64,000 bases of DNA. Source: Lachnospiraceae bacterium (GTDB lineage: Bacteria > Bacillota > Clostridia > Lachnospirales > Lachnospiraceae). The first letter of the stretch is position 1, and each line of letters starts with the position of its first letter. Under the pieces are notes generated by a model. It was not told where the DNA came from. It did no database searches and saw only the letters and a program-made list of their open reading frames with translations. Below are positions 43,731 to 53,032 of the stretch, in pieces. Position numbers and translations under genes: made by a program. Location of the stretch: NCBI GenBank assembly GCA_017411305.1, contig JAFQQI010000009.1, forward strand, positions 121,577 to 185,576. Direction: 5' to 3'.

Positions 43731-45077
43731 CTGAAAAAGAAATTGTTAGCAGCACTTCTTACAGCATCTATGGTAGCAACCATGTTAGTAGGATGCGGTG
43801 GCAGTGCAGAAGAAGCAGCTCCTTCCACAGATGCTGCACAGACAGAAACAAAGACAGAAGAAACAAAGACTGAAACTGCTGAAACAGCTCCCGCTGAAAA
43901 GCAGGACGTAGCACTTCGTATGTGGGGTGCAGAAGAAGATCAGGAAATGCTTCAGGGCATGATTGATTCTTTCGTTGCAAATTATGCAGACGCAGCAAAC
44001 ATTACAGTAGAACTTGGTGTTGAATCTGAATCTACAGCAAAAGACGTAGTATTAACAGACATTGAAGCAGCAGCAGACGTATTCGCATTTGCTTCCGACC
44101 AGTTACCTGACCTTGTGAAAGCAGGCGCACTTCAGAACATTGATGAACTTGACGCAGCTATTCAGGCATATGCCGGCAAGAGCGTAGCAGACATTAAGGG
44201 TGCAAACGCTCCCGGTTCCGTAGATGCAGCTACAGCAAATAACGCATTATATGCATTCCCTATGAGTGCTGACAACGGATACTTCTTATACTATGATTCC
44301 AGCGTTATCTCCGCAGACGATGCTAAGAGCTGGGACAGCTTACTTGCAGCAGCAGAAGCAGCAGGCAAGAAGGTAGGTATGACATTCGCTTCCGGTTGGT
44401 ACAACGCTTCCTTCTTCTATGGAGCAGGCTTTACAACAGGTCTTAACGAAGACGGTACAACATCTCTTGATTTCAACGGCACAGCTGATTACTCAGGCGT
44501 AGAAGTTGTTAAGGGTATGTTAAATATCGCAGGACATCCCGCATTTATGGCAATCGCTGATGGCGATATCTCCAACCAGATTGCAGGTGGTTCCTTAGCA
44601 GCAGTTGTTTCCGGTACATGGGATGCTACAGCAGCTCAGACAGCATTCGGTGACGGCTATGCAGCAACAAAGCTTCCTACCTACACAGTCGGTGATGCAC
44701 AGGTACAGCAGGGTAGCGTTGCAGGCTTCAAGCTTGTAGGTGTTAACGCTTACTCCCAGAACGCAGGTTGGGCAGCATTGCTTGCAGAATGGATTACAAA
44801 CGAAGAAAACCAGAAGATTCGTTTCGCAACAAGAGAAATCGGACCTTCCAATATCAACGCAGCAGCATCTGAAGAAGTTGCAGCAAACATCGCAATCTCT
44901 GCACTTGCAGAACAGTCTGCATACGGTGTAGTTCAGGTTGTTGGCGGTAACTACTGGGATCCCACAGCAACATTCGGTGAAATGATTGCAAAGGGCGAAC
45001 TTTCCGCAGATGATGAAGCAGGCATCCAGACAGCACTTGACAATATGGTAGCCGGTGTAACAGCACCCGTACAATAA
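43731..45077 (+). CDS. Galacto-oligosaccharide ABC importer, binding lipoprotein, CTG start
   Basis: A 448-aa extracytoplasmic solute-binding protein of the MalE type. Starting at CTG 43731 the signal peptide is KKKLLAALLTASMVATMLVGC with lipobox LVGC (Cys22), then a Thr/Glu/Ala-rich linker to about 60 and the binding domain. AGGAGG is 7 bases upstream of the CTG. The next possible start, TTG 43743, would lack the lysines and lie 19 bases from the site, so I prefer CTG. Ala-rich and with strongly biased codons, so likely very abundant. Sugar specificity is inferred from GH42/GH53 neighbours. Confidence 0.85.
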   Translation: MKKKLLAALLTASMVATMLVGCGGSAEEAAPSTDAAQTETKTEETKTETAETAPAEKQDVALRMWGAEEDQEMLQGMIDSFVANYADAANITVELGVESESTAKDVVLTDIEAAADVFAFASDQLPDLVKAGALQNIDELDAAIQAYAGKSVADIKGANAPGSVDAATANNALYAFPMSADNGYFLYYDSSVISADDAKSWDSLLAAAEAAGKKVGMTFASGWYNASFFYGAGFTTGLNEDGTTSLDFNGTADYSGVEVVKGMLNIAGHPAFMAIADGDISNQIAGGSLAAVVSGTWDATAAQTAFGDGYAATKLPTYTVGDAQVQQGSVAGFKLVGVNAYSQNAGWAALLAEWITNEENQKIRFATREIGPSNINAAASEEVAANIAISALAEQSAYGVVQVVGGNYWDPTATFGEMIAKGELSADDEAGIQTALDNMVAGVTAPVQ

Positions 45078-45100
45078 GAAAGTTAAGTAACGGTGTAGAA

Positions 45101-45142
45101 TATCCCCCGGAATATAGTACAGATCAATTATTCCGGGGGATA
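45101..45142 (+). terminator. Strong hairpin between binding protein and permeases
   Basis: TATCCCCCGGAATA (45101-45114) pairs perfectly with TATTCCGGGGGATA (45129-45142), then ATTTTA. It probably terminates part of the transcripts or protects the upstream mRNA, which would give more lipoprotein than permease. Confidence 0.85.
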
Positions 45143-45202
45143 ATTTTATCCTCGTGTGGGTATAATCCAAGCATGAAACACATAGAAGGAGAGGGTATAG
45201 GA

Positions 45203-46648
45203 ATGGAAAAAATCAAAGCCGGCCTGAATTCTTTTGGTAAGGCAATCGCAGAATTCTTTAAAGAATTTGGTGAGGCGGTTGTAAAGGGTGATATATTCGT
45301 GAAACTGTCCCTTTTGTGGATGGGCGCCGGATATGTCAGAAGAAAACAGTATATCAAGGCAATTTTAATCACAATTTTCGAAATCGCAGTGCTTGCATTC
45401 ACCTTTGGATTTGCCATGGAATATGTAAGCAAATTCGGTACACTCGGTACCGTCAGACAAGAATCGGTCTTCAATATGGTGACCATGAAAAATGAATTTA
45501 ATGACTATGATCATTCGTTCTTAATTCTGTTGATTTCCCTGATTACCTTCGTGATTTGGGCTGTATCAATAGTAGTATACTTGGGGAATGTAATATCAGT
45601 ATATCACCTGCAGCAAAGAGCAAAGCAGGGACTCCATATCAATACATTCCGCGAAGATGTACATGAACTTATTAATAAAAAATTCCATGTAACCTTGTTG
45701 TTTTTACCTATTATGGGTATCGTGATTTTCACGATTATTCCTTTGCTTGTTATGATATTGGTAGCATTTACCAATTATGACCAGCATCATATGCCGCCCA
45801 GTGAATTGTTTACATGGAACGGACTTAACAACTTTATCAATTTGTTTGGTGGCGGCGGAATGACCATTACCTTTGGTTATGCATTTGTACGAGTACTTGC
45901 ATGGACATTGGTATGGGCACTTTTCTCCACACTGACTACTTACATCGGAGGAATTCTGCTCTCTATTTTGATTAACAGTAAAAAGACAAAGCTTCCTAAA
46001 ATGTGGAGAACACTGTTTATCATTACCATTGCAGTACCTCAGTTTGTATCCTTACTTTTGGTAAGAAACTTTTTTGCAGACGGCGGTATCATGAATACCA
46101 TCTGTGCAAATATCGGACTGACGGGTTGGCTTAGAGACATCGGATTAATCAGCACAAGCTATATTCCTTTCCTTTCAGCACCGATTTGGGCACATATCAT
46201 GATTATTCTGATTAATATCTGGATTGGTGTACCCTATCAGATGCTGATTGCAACCGGTGTTCTGATGAATATTCCGGCAGAACAGTTAGAAAGTGCCAGA
46301 ATTGACGGAGCATCCCCGAGACAGATTTTCTGGAAGATAACCATGCCTTATGTATTGTTTGTAACAGGACCGGCATTGGTAACAGACTTTGTAAAGAATA
46401 TCAATAACTTTAATGTTATTTATTTGTTGACCAACGGTGTATTCGTTACTACCAATCAGGCAATGGCGAATTCACAGGCAATGGAAACGGACCTTTTGGT
46501 AACATGGTTGTTCAGACTGACACAGGATTATTACAATTACAAAATGGCATCTACTATCGGTATCGTAGTATTTTTAATCTGTGCAGCCTTCACATTAATT
46601 GCATTTAATCGCATGATTAAGGGCGATAGAGAGGAGACGTTCCAGTAA
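45203..46648 (+). CDS. Sugar ABC importer permease, MalF type
   Basis: A 481-aa membrane subunit. Two or three N-terminal helices (about 45-130) precede the usual MalF core; the EAA loop is ESARIDGASPRQIFWKITMP. Similar to GanP/MalF-type permeases with an extra N-terminal section. I start at ATG 45203 (GGAGAGG upstream), not at the in-frame ATG at 45173. It overlaps the next permease by 1 base. No ATPase gene is in this locus, so a shared MsmK-like ATPase must serve it. Confidence 0.9.
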   Translation: MEKIKAGLNSFGKAIAEFFKEFGEAVVKGDIFVKLSLLWMGAGYVRRKQYIKAILITIFEIAVLAFTFGFAMEYVSKFGTLGTVRQESVFNMVTMKNEFNDYDHSFLILLISLITFVIWAVSIVVYLGNVISVYHLQQRAKQGLHINTFREDVHELINKKFHVTLLFLPIMGIVIFTIIPLLVMILVAFTNYDQHHMPPSELFTWNGLNNFINLFGGGGMTITFGYAFVRVLAWTLVWALFSTLTTYIGGILLSILINSKKTKLPKMWRTLFIITIAVPQFVSLLLVRNFFADGGIMNTICANIGLTGWLRDIGLISTSYIPFLSAPIWAHIMIILINIWIGVPYQMLIATGVLMNIPAEQLESARIDGASPRQIFWKITMPYVLFVTGPALVTDFVKNINNFNVIYLLTNGVFVTTNQAMANSQAMETDLLVTWLFRLTQDYYNYKMASTIGIVVFLICAAFTLIAFNRMIKGDREETFQ

Positions 46649-47496
46649 TGAAGACAAAGAAAATAGTTAATATTACCCTTCACAATTTACTGCTTGCATT
46701 TTTGGCAATTGTTTGGTTGATTCCGATTGTATGGCTCGTGGTAACGTCCTTCAGTGCTTACACAGGAATGAATACTTCAACCTTTTTCCCGAAAGAGTGG
46801 AGTATTGCCAACTATAAGAATCTGCTGTTTTCAGCAGATACCGTGGCACAGTTCCCTAACTGGTTTAAAAACACCTTTATCATCGCATGCTGTAGCTGTT
46901 TGATTTCCAGTTCTTTTGTACTGATGGTAGCATATGCTACATCCTGTATGCGATTTAAAATGCGTAAGCCGTTGATGAATATGGCAGTTATTTTGAATCT
47001 GTTCCCTGGATTTTTGTCCATGATTGCTGTGTACTTTATTTTGAAGACATTAAATTTGACCAACAATCATCTGGGACTGATTCTGGTATATTCCGCTTCT
47101 TCAGGTTTGGGATATCTGATTGCCAAAGGCTTTTTGGATACGGTTCCTGCCTCTTTACGTGAAGCAGCTTATTTGGACGGTGCAAGTGAAGCAGCAATTT
47201 TCTTTAAGGTAGTAATGCCTATGAGTAAACCGATTATTGTATATACGGTTATCAGCTCTTTCTTAGCACCCTGGATGGATTTCATCTTTGCAAAGATTAT
47301 TTTAAATGCAGGTATTTCCTCACAGTGGACCGTTGCAATCGGACTATACAATATGCTTGAGCGAAGCCTGATTAATACTTACTTTACACAGTTCTGCGCG
47401 GGCGGCGTTTTGGTATCTATACCCATATCCGTTCTGTTTGTTATCATGCAGAAGTTCTATGTAGAAGGTATTACGGGAGGTTCCGTAAAAGGCTAA
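46648..47496 (+). CDS. Sugar ABC importer permease, MalG type
   Basis: A 282-aa partner permease with six helices. The EAA loop REAAYLDGASEAAIFFKVVMP is clear and the end ILFVIMQKFYVEGITGGSVKG is typical of MalG. It starts on the stop of the first permease (TAATG) with GGAGA upstream. Confidence 0.93.
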   Translation: MKTKKIVNITLHNLLLAFLAIVWLIPIVWLVVTSFSAYTGMNTSTFFPKEWSIANYKNLLFSADTVAQFPNWFKNTFIIACCSCLISSSFVLMVAYATSCMRFKMRKPLMNMAVILNLFPGFLSMIAVYFILKTLNLTNNHLGLILVYSASSGLGYLIAKGFLDTVPASLREAAYLDGASEAAIFFKVVMPMSKPIIVYTVISSFLAPWMDFIFAKIILNAGISSQWTVAIGLYNMLERSLINTYFTQFCAGGVLVSIPISVLFVIMQKFYVEGITGGSVKG

Positions 47497-47514
47497 AAAA
47501 ACCGGAGATAAGAT

Positions 47515-48516
47515 ATGGATAACAAAAAATTGACAATCGATGATATAGCCAGAGAACTACAGATATCCAAAACAACAGTTTCAAGAGCTATTTCCGGAAA
47601 AGGAAGAATCGGACAAGAAACAAGAGATAAAGTACTACGTTATATCAAAGAGAATAATTATAAGCCAAGTGCCATTGCCAGAGGCTTAGCACAGTCTAAG
47701 ACCTTCAATATCAGTCTGGTGATGCCGGGAGATTCCAGCCTTGTGGACTTGCCCTTTTATCACGGATTTTTGTGGGGGGTCAGTAATATGGCCACCAAAT
47801 CAGACTATGATGTGATTATTTCTATGGTAAGTGAAAAGGACATTACACAATTAGTCAGATTAATTGAAAATCATAAGGTTGACGGTGTGATTTTAGGCCG
47901 TACCTTGGAAGATGATATAGCAGAAAAATACTTGAAAGAAAAGGGCGTTCCCTTTGTGACGGCAGGGTCTTCCTTAGACCCCACCGTTATCCAGGTAGAT
48001 AATGATCATAGGAGTGCCTGCAGGGAACTGACATCAGTACTTTTTAGTAAACATATTACAAAAGTTGCTTTGATCGGAAGCGATATGAAAACTATCGTAA
48101 GTAAAAACCGTCTGGAGGGCTTTAAGGATGCCTGTATGGAATATCAGGTTCCGATTGAAGAGGATTTAATTTACTTAGACAGAGACAATGAAAGCAAAAT
48201 AGAAGCAGCCGTTGAAGATATTTTGAAAAAGAATGTGGAATGTTTTATTTGCATGGATGATTACATTTGCGGTTGTGTACTTTCTAAGCTGGAAAGAGAA
48301 AATGTTAAAATTCCGGAAGATATTAAAGTGGCATCGTTTTATGACAGTATTCTTCTGGAGAATAGCAAAGCCGTGAATGTTTCATTGAAATTTAATGTGA
48401 CGGAAATGGCAACGGCATGTTGTAATACACTCCTGTCCTGCATCGACAAACAGGAGGTTCCGATTAAGACATTGCTTGGCTATGAGGTAGTAATCAGAGG
48501 AGCAACACAAAGCTAA
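47515..48516 (+). CDS. LacI family transcription regulator
   Basis: A 333-aa repressor. Residues 1-60 are the helix-turn-helix plus hinge (LTIDDIARELQISKTTVSRAISG, split here; YKPSAIARGLAQ), and the rest a periplasmic-binding-like domain for the inducer. Two CG-centred palindromes in the divergent promoter region 43489-43663 are its probable operators. Probably the inducer is galactose or a galacto-oligosaccharide. It follows malG-like by 18 bases with GGAGATAAG. Confidence 0.93.
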   Translation: MDNKKLTIDDIARELQISKTTVSRAISGKGRIGQETRDKVLRYIKENNYKPSAIARGLAQSKTFNISLVMPGDSSLVDLPFYHGFLWGVSNMATKSDYDVIISMVSEKDITQLVRLIENHKVDGVILGRTLEDDIAEKYLKEKGVPFVTAGSSLDPTVIQVDNDHRSACRELTSVLFSKHITKVALIGSDMKTIVSKNRLEGFKDACMEYQVPIEEDLIYLDRDNESKIEAAVEDILKKNVECFICMDDYICGCVLSKLERENVKIPEDIKVASFYDSILLENSKAVNVSLKFNVTEMATACCNTLLSCIDKQEVPIKTLLGYEVVIRGATQS

Positions 48517-48553
48517 CATATATTTTTGAATGACAAGAAAGGATAGAAGCAAA

Positions 48554-50407
48554 ATGGATAAGTTTATTGTTAACATTATTCATCGTCCGGAAATGGTACC
48601 TGAATATGCGGAGAAAGTAACCGGACATGGAAAAGAAGAGGACATCGGAAGAAAGTCTCTGCTTACGGAATCACTTGATATTTTCAAATTTCAGCAGGAT
48701 ACTGCCCATAAGCATGGATTGAAAACTACAATTCAGATGACTTATGCCAGCCTTTTCAATGAAGAAGCAATTGCCATAGCAAAAGAGCATCATGAAAAGT
48801 ACGGCGATGAAATCGCATTATCATTATTAGGACTTCCTTGTGAAGAGTTCAGGGCAAAGTATAAAACCAAGGATTTCTGTATTTGGATGTTTTCCATGGA
48901 AGATAAGATGTCTATCGTAGATGATGTATTCGGTAAGTTCCGTGATACCTTCGGATTCTATCCTGAGTCAACCGGTTCTTATTATTTAGATGCAGAACTG
49001 GTAAACTATATTAAAGAAAAATATCCTATGGTAAAATGTGCGGTAGCAACCTGTTGGGAAGAAGGCCCTAAGGCATACCATACCTGTAACAACTCATGGT
49101 ATACCATCATGGACGGTGGTCCTTGGAATCCTTGGATTCCTTCTAAGCAGAATATTCATGCACCTGCTGCAAACGAGGCAGAGGATAGCGGTATTGTAGC
49201 CATTCCTCACCTTTCCAGAGACTTGCTCGCATGTTATGACGGAAACGGTTCTAACTTCGGAACCCATCCCCAGAACGTGCTTCGTGGTATGATTTATGAT
49301 ACAGAAACATGGGAATATCCTTATTTGTACAACTTAATTGACCAGTATCGTTCCCTTGAAAAGTACAACAATGGTTATGCTTACAACATGATGTTCGTAG
49401 GTCCCGGTTGGTTAAATAAAATGGGACGTTGGGAAGCGCCTTATGAGCTTCTGGCAAAATCCTATGAAGACGGAATGGCTTATTATGGTCAGCTGAAAAA
49501 AGAAGGCAAGTTAGATGACATGACCATGGCTGAATTTGCTGATTATTTCCGTCAGAAAAAGACTTATACAGAGCCTGAATGTGCCCTTTGGAAGGACATC
49601 CTTTACGGTTCTGACAAGCAGCTGTTCTGGTACTGTGACCCTTATATGAGAGCCTGCATCAATATGTATCAGGGTGGTGCACTGGTTGACCTTCGTCCTT
49701 ATGCTGCGAAGTTAAAATGGGAGGTTGGTATCGGTACTCCCCATGTCCAGGATGCATCTTATCCTTTCCTGATTCAGGAAAAGTACAGAGCAGGTTACTT
49801 TACCCATTATGCAGGAGAAGGTACCGTAAGAAGTGCCAAGCTGACTTACAAGGGAGAAGAAGTAGACCTTTGCCTGTGCCGTACCAAAGCGAAATTCAAC
49901 GAGGAAGTTATCGAAGACGGCAAAAAGAAGAGAATTCTTACCTTAGAGCCGGTTGATATTGAGTTCTATGATTTGACAGTGAAATTACAGACAAGAGTTA
50001 TTTTTACAGAAGGAAATTCTGATATTGAAATGGAAAGAACCATTCTTTCCATGAGCAATCCTGATGCAGAAGTGGAAATCAATGAATACATGGTTGCCTG
50101 CTACGGCACCACGGAATATCCTGAGGATATGACCTCTCTTGTGATGACCTGTAAGGGTAAGGACGAAGAAAAGGTAATCAACTATGGTTACAAGTGCCGC
50201 GAGGAAGAAATCGAAGGTGCAACAAGCGTTGAAACCATTCTTCCGCCTATCGAAACTAAGGTTTCCATGTACACATCCGATGAAAAAGCAACCGGATATA
50301 TCAGAGAAGGGTATGCATTTTCACCTATGTTTACCTTAGGTTATAAGACCACAATTAAGGATAAGGAGGTAATTTCCACATGGCTCAAGCTGGAAAAGGC
50401 AAATTAA
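48554..50407 (+). CDS. Uncharacterised 617-aa protein of the galactan locus
   Basis: A soluble protein without signal peptide that I cannot assign to a family. The N-terminal ~400 residues look like a (beta/alpha) barrel of the GH57/GH38 or NodB kind: IIHRPEMVPEY at the start, then HGLKTTIQMTYASLF, an ALSLLGLPCEEF segment, and WMFSMEDKMSIVDDVF; conserved-looking Trp/Asp/Glu-rich stretches (TCWEEGPKAYHTC, DGGPWNPWIPS) could line a sugar site. The last ~200 residues are beta-rich, like a sandwich domain (LTLEPVDIEFYDLTVKL). It sits between LacI and GH53, so a role in sugar hydrolysis is plausible. Start ATG 48554 follows AAAGGA. Confidence 0.72.
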   Translation: MDKFIVNIIHRPEMVPEYAEKVTGHGKEEDIGRKSLLTESLDIFKFQQDTAHKHGLKTTIQMTYASLFNEEAIAIAKEHHEKYGDEIALSLLGLPCEEFRAKYKTKDFCIWMFSMEDKMSIVDDVFGKFRDTFGFYPESTGSYYLDAELVNYIKEKYPMVKCAVATCWEEGPKAYHTCNNSWYTIMDGGPWNPWIPSKQNIHAPAANEAEDSGIVAIPHLSRDLLACYDGNGSNFGTHPQNVLRGMIYDTETWEYPYLYNLIDQYRSLEKYNNGYAYNMMFVGPGWLNKMGRWEAPYELLAKSYEDGMAYYGQLKKEGKLDDMTMAEFADYFRQKKTYTEPECALWKDILYGSDKQLFWYCDPYMRACINMYQGGALVDLRPYAAKLKWEVGIGTPHVQDASYPFLIQEKYRAGYFTHYAGEGTVRSAKLTYKGEEVDLCLCRTKAKFNEEVIEDGKKKRILTLEPVDIEFYDLTVKLQTRVIFTEGNSDIEMERTILSMSNPDAEVEINEYMVACYGTTEYPEDMTSLVMTCKGKDEEKVINYGYKCREEEIEGATSVETILPPIETKVSMYTSDEKATGYIREGYAFSPMFTLGYKTTIKDKEVISTWLKLEKAN

Positions 50408-50592
50408 ACTTCAGATGTCCCTCCTGCTTTATGAGGGATCTTGATATCGATATGTTTTATGACAAAGACAAAAAAGAATATTACTGTATCAGATGCCAGT
50501 ATGTAGGCACGGAAGAAGACGTATTGGAAAAAAATGAAATGGTAAGATTCCGTTACAAGGATATGTACAAGCGTATCACAGATTTTGATTAA
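50380..50592 (+). CDS. Small zinc-ribbon protein, 70 aa
   Basis: A 70-aa protein with FRCPSCFMRD and YYCIRCQYVGTEED, a C-x2-C...C-x2-C zinc ribbon, and a charged end (MVRFRYKDMYKRITDFD). It overlaps the previous gene by 28 bases, but AAGGAGGT 9 bases before its ATG makes it real. Its role in the locus is unknown; it could bind nucleic acid or a protein. Confidence 0.82.
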   Translation: MAQAGKGKLNFRCPSCFMRDLDIDMFYDKDKKEYYCIRCQYVGTEEDVLEKNEMVRFRYKDMYKRITDFD

Positions 50593-50687
50593 TTAGTTTT
50601 GATTTAGAAAATTGTCAAGATATACGGCCGATGTCCGTAGGCTGCTTTGGTGGTCTGCGGGCATTGTGCTATAAAGAGGAGAAGAAC

Positions 50688-51824
50688 ATGAAATACTACA
50701 AAGGTATGGATATTTCGACGCTTTTGGAAGTAGAGAAGTGCGGCGGTAAATTTTATGATAAGGGACAGGAGAGAGAGGTTCTTTCCATTTTAAAGGATTA
50801 CAATGTAAATGCAGTCAGAATCCGTCTTTGGAATGATCCTTATTCAGAAGAAGGAGAGCCTTACGGTGCAGGAACCAATGACTTTGCGTCCGTGGCAGAG
50901 CTTTCTAAACGTGCTAAGGAAAAAGGATTTGACATTCTTTTGGATTATCATTATAGTGATTTTTGGGCAGACCCCGGGAAACAATTTGTTCCCAAGGCTT
51001 GGCGCGGATATTCTGTAGAAGAGTTGGAGCGGGCTGTTTATGAGTATACTAAGAAAACATTGCTTGCTTTAAAGGAAGAAGGGTTGCTTCCTGATATGGT
51101 GCAGGTGGGAAATGAACTGTCCAACGGACTTTTGTGGCCTTACGGAAAAGTGCCGGAATATGACAACATTGCACGTTTTGTCAGTGCCGGAATCCGTGCG
51201 GTAAAAGAAGTATCCGATATGGCACTGGCAGAAGGTATTATTTCCGAGAAGATTTTGATTATGATTCACCTCGATAACGGCGGCAACAATGCCCTGTACA
51301 GAGAGTGGTTTGATAACTATATTAAAAGAGGAGAAGACTTTGATATTATCGGTCTTTCCTACTATCCGTTCTGGCATGGAACCTTTGATATGCTACAGAA
51401 CAATATGCATGATATTGCGCAGCGATTCGGTAAAGAACTGATCATTGCAGAGGTATCCATGGGACATACCATGGAGGACTACGCAGAGTATGAAAAACTT
51501 GCTCCCGAGCAGAGAAAAGGTATGGCTACCAGACCTGCCTTGGTAGAAAAAATTGAATACCCGATGACTTTAGAAGGACAGAAGGCATTTATGGAAGAAT
51601 TGTTCCGTAGAATTGCTTCTGTACCGGAAGGAAAGGGCAGAGGTTATTTCTATTGGGAGCCTGCATGGATACCGGTGCCGGGAAGCGGCTGGGCAACAGA
51701 GTGCTCACTAAAATATATGGAAGATAAAGGACCTTGTGGGAATGAATGGGCAAACCAGGCATTGTTCGATTATAAAGGCAATGCACTTCCTACCTGGGAG
51801 GCAGTGAGGGACTACAGACCATGA
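50688..51824 (+). CDS. Endo-beta-1,4-galactanase, GH53, intracellular
   Basis: A 378-aa GH53 enzyme that cleaves beta-1,4-galactan chains. The start YYKGMDISTLLEVEKCGGKF, VRIRLWNDP, acid/base Glu in VQVGNELSNGLLWP and nucleophile Glu in LIIAEVSMGH are all in place, and the end has YWEPAWIPVPGSGW. There is no signal peptide, so it works in the cytosol on imported fragments, unlike secreted GH53. ATG 50688 follows AGAGGAG. It overlaps the HAD gene by 4 bases. Confidence 0.93.
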   Translation: MKYYKGMDISTLLEVEKCGGKFYDKGQEREVLSILKDYNVNAVRIRLWNDPYSEEGEPYGAGTNDFASVAELSKRAKEKGFDILLDYHYSDFWADPGKQFVPKAWRGYSVEELERAVYEYTKKTLLALKEEGLLPDMVQVGNELSNGLLWPYGKVPEYDNIARFVSAGIRAVKEVSDMALAEGIISEKILIMIHLDNGGNNALYREWFDNYIKRGEDFDIIGLSYYPFWHGTFDMLQNNMHDIAQRFGKELIIAEVSMGHTMEDYAEYEKLAPEQRKGMATRPALVEKIEYPMTLEGQKAFMEELFRRIASVPEGKGRGYFYWEPAWIPVPGSGWATECSLKYMEDKGPCGNEWANQALFDYKGNALPTWEAVRDYRP

Positions 51825-52612
51825 TAAGGCTAATCACATCTGATATTGACGGTACTTTAATTAAGGATTCTACGCCGGATTTGTATCCGGAGATGGTACA
51901 GGCAATCCGGGAGCTTAAGAAAAAAGGAATCTGGTTTTGTGCGGCAAGCGGAAGACAATATCCCAGTATCCGGAATGTATTCCGGGATGTGGCAGATGAT
52001 ATTGCCTATATTGCAGAAAACGGTGCCCACATCAGATGTGACGGAAAAGATATTTCCGTAACGCCTATGAACAGGCAGTATGCAGAAGAAATTATGAAGA
52101 TGTTGCGGCCCTATTACGGAGAATGCGAGACGATTATTTCCACTGCCCGGGGAAGTTTGGTAGAGAGCCGTAATCAAGATTTTATTGATTTGATTACCTA
52201 TGGCTATCATAATACTTTCCGTTTGGTAGATGATGTGCTTGCTGAGGATGCGGAAATTATAAAAATTGCAATTTATCGGAAAGGCAGTATCAGATCCCTG
52301 GGTGAGAATGTGCTGATTCCTGCATGGAAGGATAAAGTAAAGGTCTGTATGGCAGGAGATGAATGGGTAGACTTTATGGATGCTTCCGTAGACAAAGGAA
52401 ATGCACTCCGGTATTTGCAGAATTATCTTGGTATTTCCAAAGAAGAAACTATGGCATTCGGTGACAATAACAATGACATCGGCATGATGCTTGCAGCAGG
52501 AGACAGCTATGCGGTAGAAACTGCAGTAAAAGAAGTGAAAGAAGCAGCAGGAAATATTTGCCCTGGGTATCTTGATAAAGGTGTCTATAAAATTATTAAA
52601 AATTTGTTATAA
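51821..52612 (+). CDS. Cof-type HAD hydrolase
   Basis: A 263-aa HAD-IIB phosphatase: SDIDGTLI (nucleophile Asp), CAASGRQYPS, and GDNNNDIGM for Mg. Targets are usually sugar phosphates or nucleotides. ATGA overlap with GH53 suggests a role tied to galactose metabolism, such as a phosphate removed from an intermediate, but this is inferred. Confidence 0.92.
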   Translation: MIRLITSDIDGTLIKDSTPDLYPEMVQAIRELKKKGIWFCAASGRQYPSIRNVFRDVADDIAYIAENGAHIRCDGKDISVTPMNRQYAEEIMKMLRPYYGECETIISTARGSLVESRNQDFIDLITYGYHNTFRLVDDVLAEDAEIIKIAIYRKGSIRSLGENVLIPAWKDKVKVCMAGDEWVDFMDASVDKGNALRYLQNYLGISKEETMAFGDNNNDIGMMLAAGDSYAVETAVKEVKEAAGNICPGYLDKGVYKIIKNLL

Positions 52613-52694
52613 GATATTGACTATGGTATAGGTTTGCGGCAATATGGAATTATAGAATACAGGCACAGTCCAAAAGCGTAAGGAGGATGTTAGC

Positions 52695-52961
52695 ATGCAT
52701 GAATTTGACGATGCTGTATTGCAGTGTTTTTTGAAAAACCAGGGACAGTTATTTCCGGAAGGAGATGTGGTGTCCAATTTAGAGGAAGCAGAGAATTTCC
52801 TTGAGGAATGCTTTGCCGTAGTGGTAAATTCCGTAGAAGAAGTATGGGAGTACTTTGAGGAAGAGGGAGTCGATATGGATGGCGCTGAGGGAGATGAAAT
52901 TCTTGAGGCGGATGAAGTGTTTGACATCGGTGATGGCAGATACTTAATTGTAGAAGGATAA
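52695..52961 (+). CDS. Acidic hypothetical protein, 88 aa
   Basis: An 88-aa, strongly acidic soluble protein (many Glu/Asp, including EEAENFLEECFAVVVNSVEE and EILEADEVFDIGDGRYLIVEG, few basic residues). I do not recognise the family. AAGGAGG is 9 bases before the ATG, and a terminator follows. No function can be proposed; the charge could suggest a nucleic-acid mimic or regulator. Confidence 0.75.
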   Translation: MHEFDDAVLQCFLKNQGQLFPEGDVVSNLEEAENFLEECFAVVVNSVEEVWEYFEEEGVDMDGAEGDEILEADEVFDIGDGRYLIVEG

Positions 52962-52993
52962 GTAGTTTAAAAGCAAGATAGGAAATAAATAAT

Positions 52994-53032
52994 AATCCGG
53001 CAGATGATTCGTCTTTTGCCGGATTGTTTAGT
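52994..53032 (+). terminator. Terminator after the acidic protein
   Basis: AATCCGGCA (52994-53002) pairs with TGCCGGATT (53017-53025), followed by a weak T-rich tail. Confidence 0.7.

Noticed and set aside
44595-45170. A long Cys-rich frame on the minus strand opposite the binding lipoprotein
   Set aside because: It is the antisense of an Ala-rich gene with strongly biased GCA codons, which reads as Cys on the other strand. No ribosome site.
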